This document shows, piece by piece, positions 7,052 through 8,100 of a DNA stretch of 8,100 nt. The notes beneath the pieces are model-generated. The model was not told the DNA's origin. It ran no database searches and saw only the letters and a program-made list of their open reading frames with translations. Numbering within the stretch: the stretch's first letter is position 1; every line of letters begins with the position of its first letter. Source of the DNA: JBPESN01 sp051710625 (lineage in GTDB: Bacteria; Pseudomonadota; Gammaproteobacteria; Enterobacterales; Enterobacteriaceae). The stretch is taken from the NCBI RefSeq assembly GCF_051710625.1, contig NZ_JBPESN010000087.1:1-8100 (forward strand), read 5' to 3'. The position numbers and the translations under genes were made by a program.

Positions 7052-7559
7052 GGGTGCCGCCGCCGGCGTGCGTGGCGGCGCAAATGTGCTGGTCAATGAT
7101 TGTCAGGCCCGCCTCGCGCACACTCGCGTTATCATTGCGGTAGGCAAATTTGGCCAGCTTGCGCAGGTGCGCATCGTAGTCCATCTAGCGGGTGATGGGC
7201 TGGCGCAGGGTCATGGCCCCGCGACCAAGCCCGGGGCCAAGGGACAGCGTCCTCTTGAGCCAGCTGCGTTGCTGGCGCTCGGCCCCGGCCATCTCCTGAC
7301 GCCGCCGGGCAATGCTGGTCTGCATCCTGTCATAGGCGCGCACCTGCTCGCTGGCTGACAGGGTGCCGCTGCGCGCCAGGCGCTGATAGGCCGCCTGGGT
7401 ACGCTGAATTTCCCGCTGCAGATGACGCTCGCCCTGCAGCCCCAGGGTTTCCCGCGCCTGACTCAGGCGGCGAAATTCCTCCGACAGACGGCGAATGCTC
7501 GGCGTCGCGCTGTCCTTGACGCCAAAGTGTAGCTGGGTATCAAATTCACGGGCCATGGG

Positions 7560-7782
7560 TTACGTCCGTTTGGCTGAGGGAGGACGTCGGCGCAGGCTTT
7601 TGATGGTCCTGTTTTTCCGCCAGCCCCTGGGGTTTTCCAAACGCCCGATAGCGTTGAGCAGCCCGCCTAGGGCTACAGCGTCAAGGTGGCGGGCGCGGGC
7701 GGCGCTGATGCCGTACTATCCGAGTTGGACGAGGGCAAAACAGTAGTCGCGTAGGCGGGCTTCTGCGCACTGAGCTTTTTTT
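7560..7782 (-). pseudogene. -1 frame extension of the tail chaperone (G-T or E' type)
   Basis: The frame reached by a -1 shift at the A_AAA_AAG site runs 71 codons from GCT at 7775 to TAA at 7560 to 7562, ending 3 bases before the tape measure ATG. It reads AQCAEARLRDYCFALVQLG, then TAG (7716 to 7718), then YGISAARARHLDAVALGGLL, NAIGRLENPRGW and a basic tail RTIKSLRRRPPSAKRT. It has no start codon of its own, yet it looks protein-like throughout and fills the whole gap before the tape measure, as frameshift extensions of tail chaperones do. The TAG fits TGG to TAG. A shifted product would now stop at 112 residues instead of about 164, so the extension is dead unless the stop is read through. 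The extension links the chaperone to the tape measure in lambda; here that role is inferred. Confidence 0.72.
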
Positions 7783-8053
7783 TCGCCTCAAGCTGGGCAT
7801 CCCGTAGTACTTTGAAATCCTCAGAAACCAGCGTATCGCAGAGGAGCCTATAGGTGATCTCTTCTGCGGGGATACTGCCTAGCTCGGTGATGCAACGTGC
7901 CAGGGCACCCACTATGGTGCCCGAGTCCGGGATACCCTCCTCCACCACGGCGATCTCGTCGCCGATGGTGCTAATCCGCACGGTAAAATCACGGTGCCGT
8001 TGATTTTTATAAAACACGCCTATCGGTAAGGTAGCGCTGTGGGTAAATGCCAT
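7673..8053 (-). CDS. Mu gp41-like tail assembly chaperone, zero frame intact
   Basis: This 126-residue protein starts at ATG 8053 (MAFTHSATLPIGVFYKNQRH) with a strong ribosome-binding site, GAGGAG, six bases upstream. It is the only phage reading frame here without an obvious lesion. It is identified by position, directly between the probable tube gene and the tape measure, by its size, and by its frameshift site. The sequence itself is weakly characteristic: a strand-rich front (RDFTVRISTIGDEIAVVEEG), a helical middle (IVGALARCITELGSIPAEEI), and Lys91 to Lys93 on the slippery heptamer. After that it has a Pro/Ser/Ala-rich tail (LPSSNSDSTASAPPAPATL) that overlaps the -1 frame. In Mu-like phages such chaperones keep the tape measure soluble while the tube polymerises. 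With every partner broken it has probably lost its function. Confidence 0.78.
   Translation of the reverse strand: MAFTHSATLPIGVFYKNQRHRDFTVRISTIGDEIAVVEEGIPDSGTIVGALARCITELGSIPAEEITYRLLCDTLVSEDFKVLRDAQLEAKKKLSAQKPAYATTVLPSSNSDSTASAPPAPATLTL
7775..7781 (-). promoter_or_regulatory. A_AAA_AAG slippery heptamer, probable -1 programmed frameshift
   Basis: Codons 91 to 93 of the chaperone read AAA AAA AAG inside a run of eight A (7783 to 7776), giving A_AAA_AAG in the exact phase of the most efficient E. coli -1 site. The shifted frame is protein-like for 71 codons and ends just before the tape measure gene. A GAGG lies directly upstream (7789 to 7786), but it is closer than the usual stimulatory spacing, and I see no convincing stable stem just downstream. 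Confidence 0.7.
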
Positions 8054-8056
8054 GGG

Positions 8057-8100
8057 TTACTCCTCAACCTTGTTCAGTGCAAAAACGCTAATAATGATAC
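8057..8100 (-). CDS. C-terminal end of upstream gene, possibly tail tube protein
   Basis: An open minus-strand frame enters from the right edge and reads IIISVFALNKVEE before TAA at 8057 to 8059. It ends three bases before the chaperone ATG and contains the chaperone ribosome-binding site, so it is probably a real gene end. In Mu-like tails the gene before the chaperone encodes the tail tube protein (Mu M/gp40). Only 13 residues are visible, so the product name rests on gene order alone. Confidence 0.5.
   Translation of the reverse strand, partial: IIISVFALNKVEE
8060..8065 (-). promoter_or_regulatory. Ribosome-binding site of the tail chaperone gene
   Basis: GAGGAG on the minus strand sits six bases before ATG 8053 and overlaps the final Glu codons of the upstream gene, whose TAA lies between the two. 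It decides the chaperone start and indicates coupling to the upstream gene. Confidence 0.75.

Larger units (their letters stand above)
5618..7556 (-). pseudogene. Mu gp42-like tail tape measure protein, multiply frameshifted
   Basis: The tape measure sets tail length and is packed inside the tube. The start is ATG 7556 (MAREFDTQLHFGVKDSATPS), with weak GGAC seven bases upstream. Residues about 15 to 100 are a charged Arg/Glu/Gln helical region (RRLSEEFRRLSQARE, QREIQRTQAAYQRLA). TAG 7185 to 7187 follows RQPITR, and the same frame resumes at once with MDYDAHLRKLAKFAYRND. Around 7051 to 6990 a +5 and a +1 indel cancel. Further shifts lie near 6467, 6248 (extra G), 6030 to 6037 (4-bp duplication), 5960 and 5878. 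The hydrophobic, Ala-rich segment (ASLAITALGAAAAVKTGADL) is the expected membrane-interacting part, and the C-terminus is DEIRRWLAGS to RLAREGRRH. About 640 residues would be restored, similar to Mu gp42. The gene follows the chaperone, as in other tailed phages. Confidence 0.88.

Noticed and set aside
1..8100. A previously undescribed defence, retron, CRISPR or toxin system.
   Set aside because: Every stretch is accounted for by tail and baseplate genes or the IS. I found no array repeats, reverse transcriptase motifs, toxin-antitoxin pair or cargo gene.

Overview
The window is GC-rich, and every supported gene lies on the minus strand. It holds a decayed tail and baseplate module of a Mu-like contractile-tailed prophage, cut at the left by an IS3-family insertion sequence. 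The module is recognised from gene order and protein patterns. Reading along the minus strand from position 8100 to 1, it runs: end of an upstream gene (probably tail tube), gp41-like tail assembly chaperone with a -1 frameshift extension, gp42-like tape measure, gp43/N-like DNA circularisation protein, gp44/P-like baseplate hub, gp45-like spike, gp46-like protein, gp47-like baseplate J, gp48-like (YmfQ/DUF2313) protein, and the N-terminal part of a tail fibre. Many stops and starts still overlap (ATGA, TGATG, TAG-ATG), so this was once one tightly packed late operon. The same tail module occurs in transposable Mu-like phages and in SfV/e14-type integrase phages, and the window alone cannot decide between them.

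Almost every phage gene is broken, yet each can be reassembled by joining frames. I count about ten in-frame nonsense codons, all explainable as single G:C-to-A:T transitions (Trp, Gln or Arg codons becoming TGA or TAG), plus more than a dozen frameshifts. Four frameshifts are perfect short tandem duplications (8, 5, 4 and 4 bp); removing one copy restores the expected protein each time. One duplication in the tape measure gene is followed by a second indel that restores the frame. Such wholesale decay without large rearrangement fits a recently host-restricted enterobacterial symbiont of the Sodalis type; that host call is an inference.

The most functional signal left is the tail chaperone gene. 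Its zero frame is intact, and it carries the canonical slippery heptamer A_AAA_AAG at minus-strand positions 7781 to 7775, from which a 71-codon -1 frame leads almost to the tape measure start. This is the lambda G/GT type of arrangement. The same heptamer occurs, also in frame, in the IS orfA (25 to 19), where IS3 elements use it to make the OrfAB transposase. The IS reading frame is undamaged, unlike its surroundings. I found no tRNA, rRNA, CRISPR array, defence system or accessory cargo.
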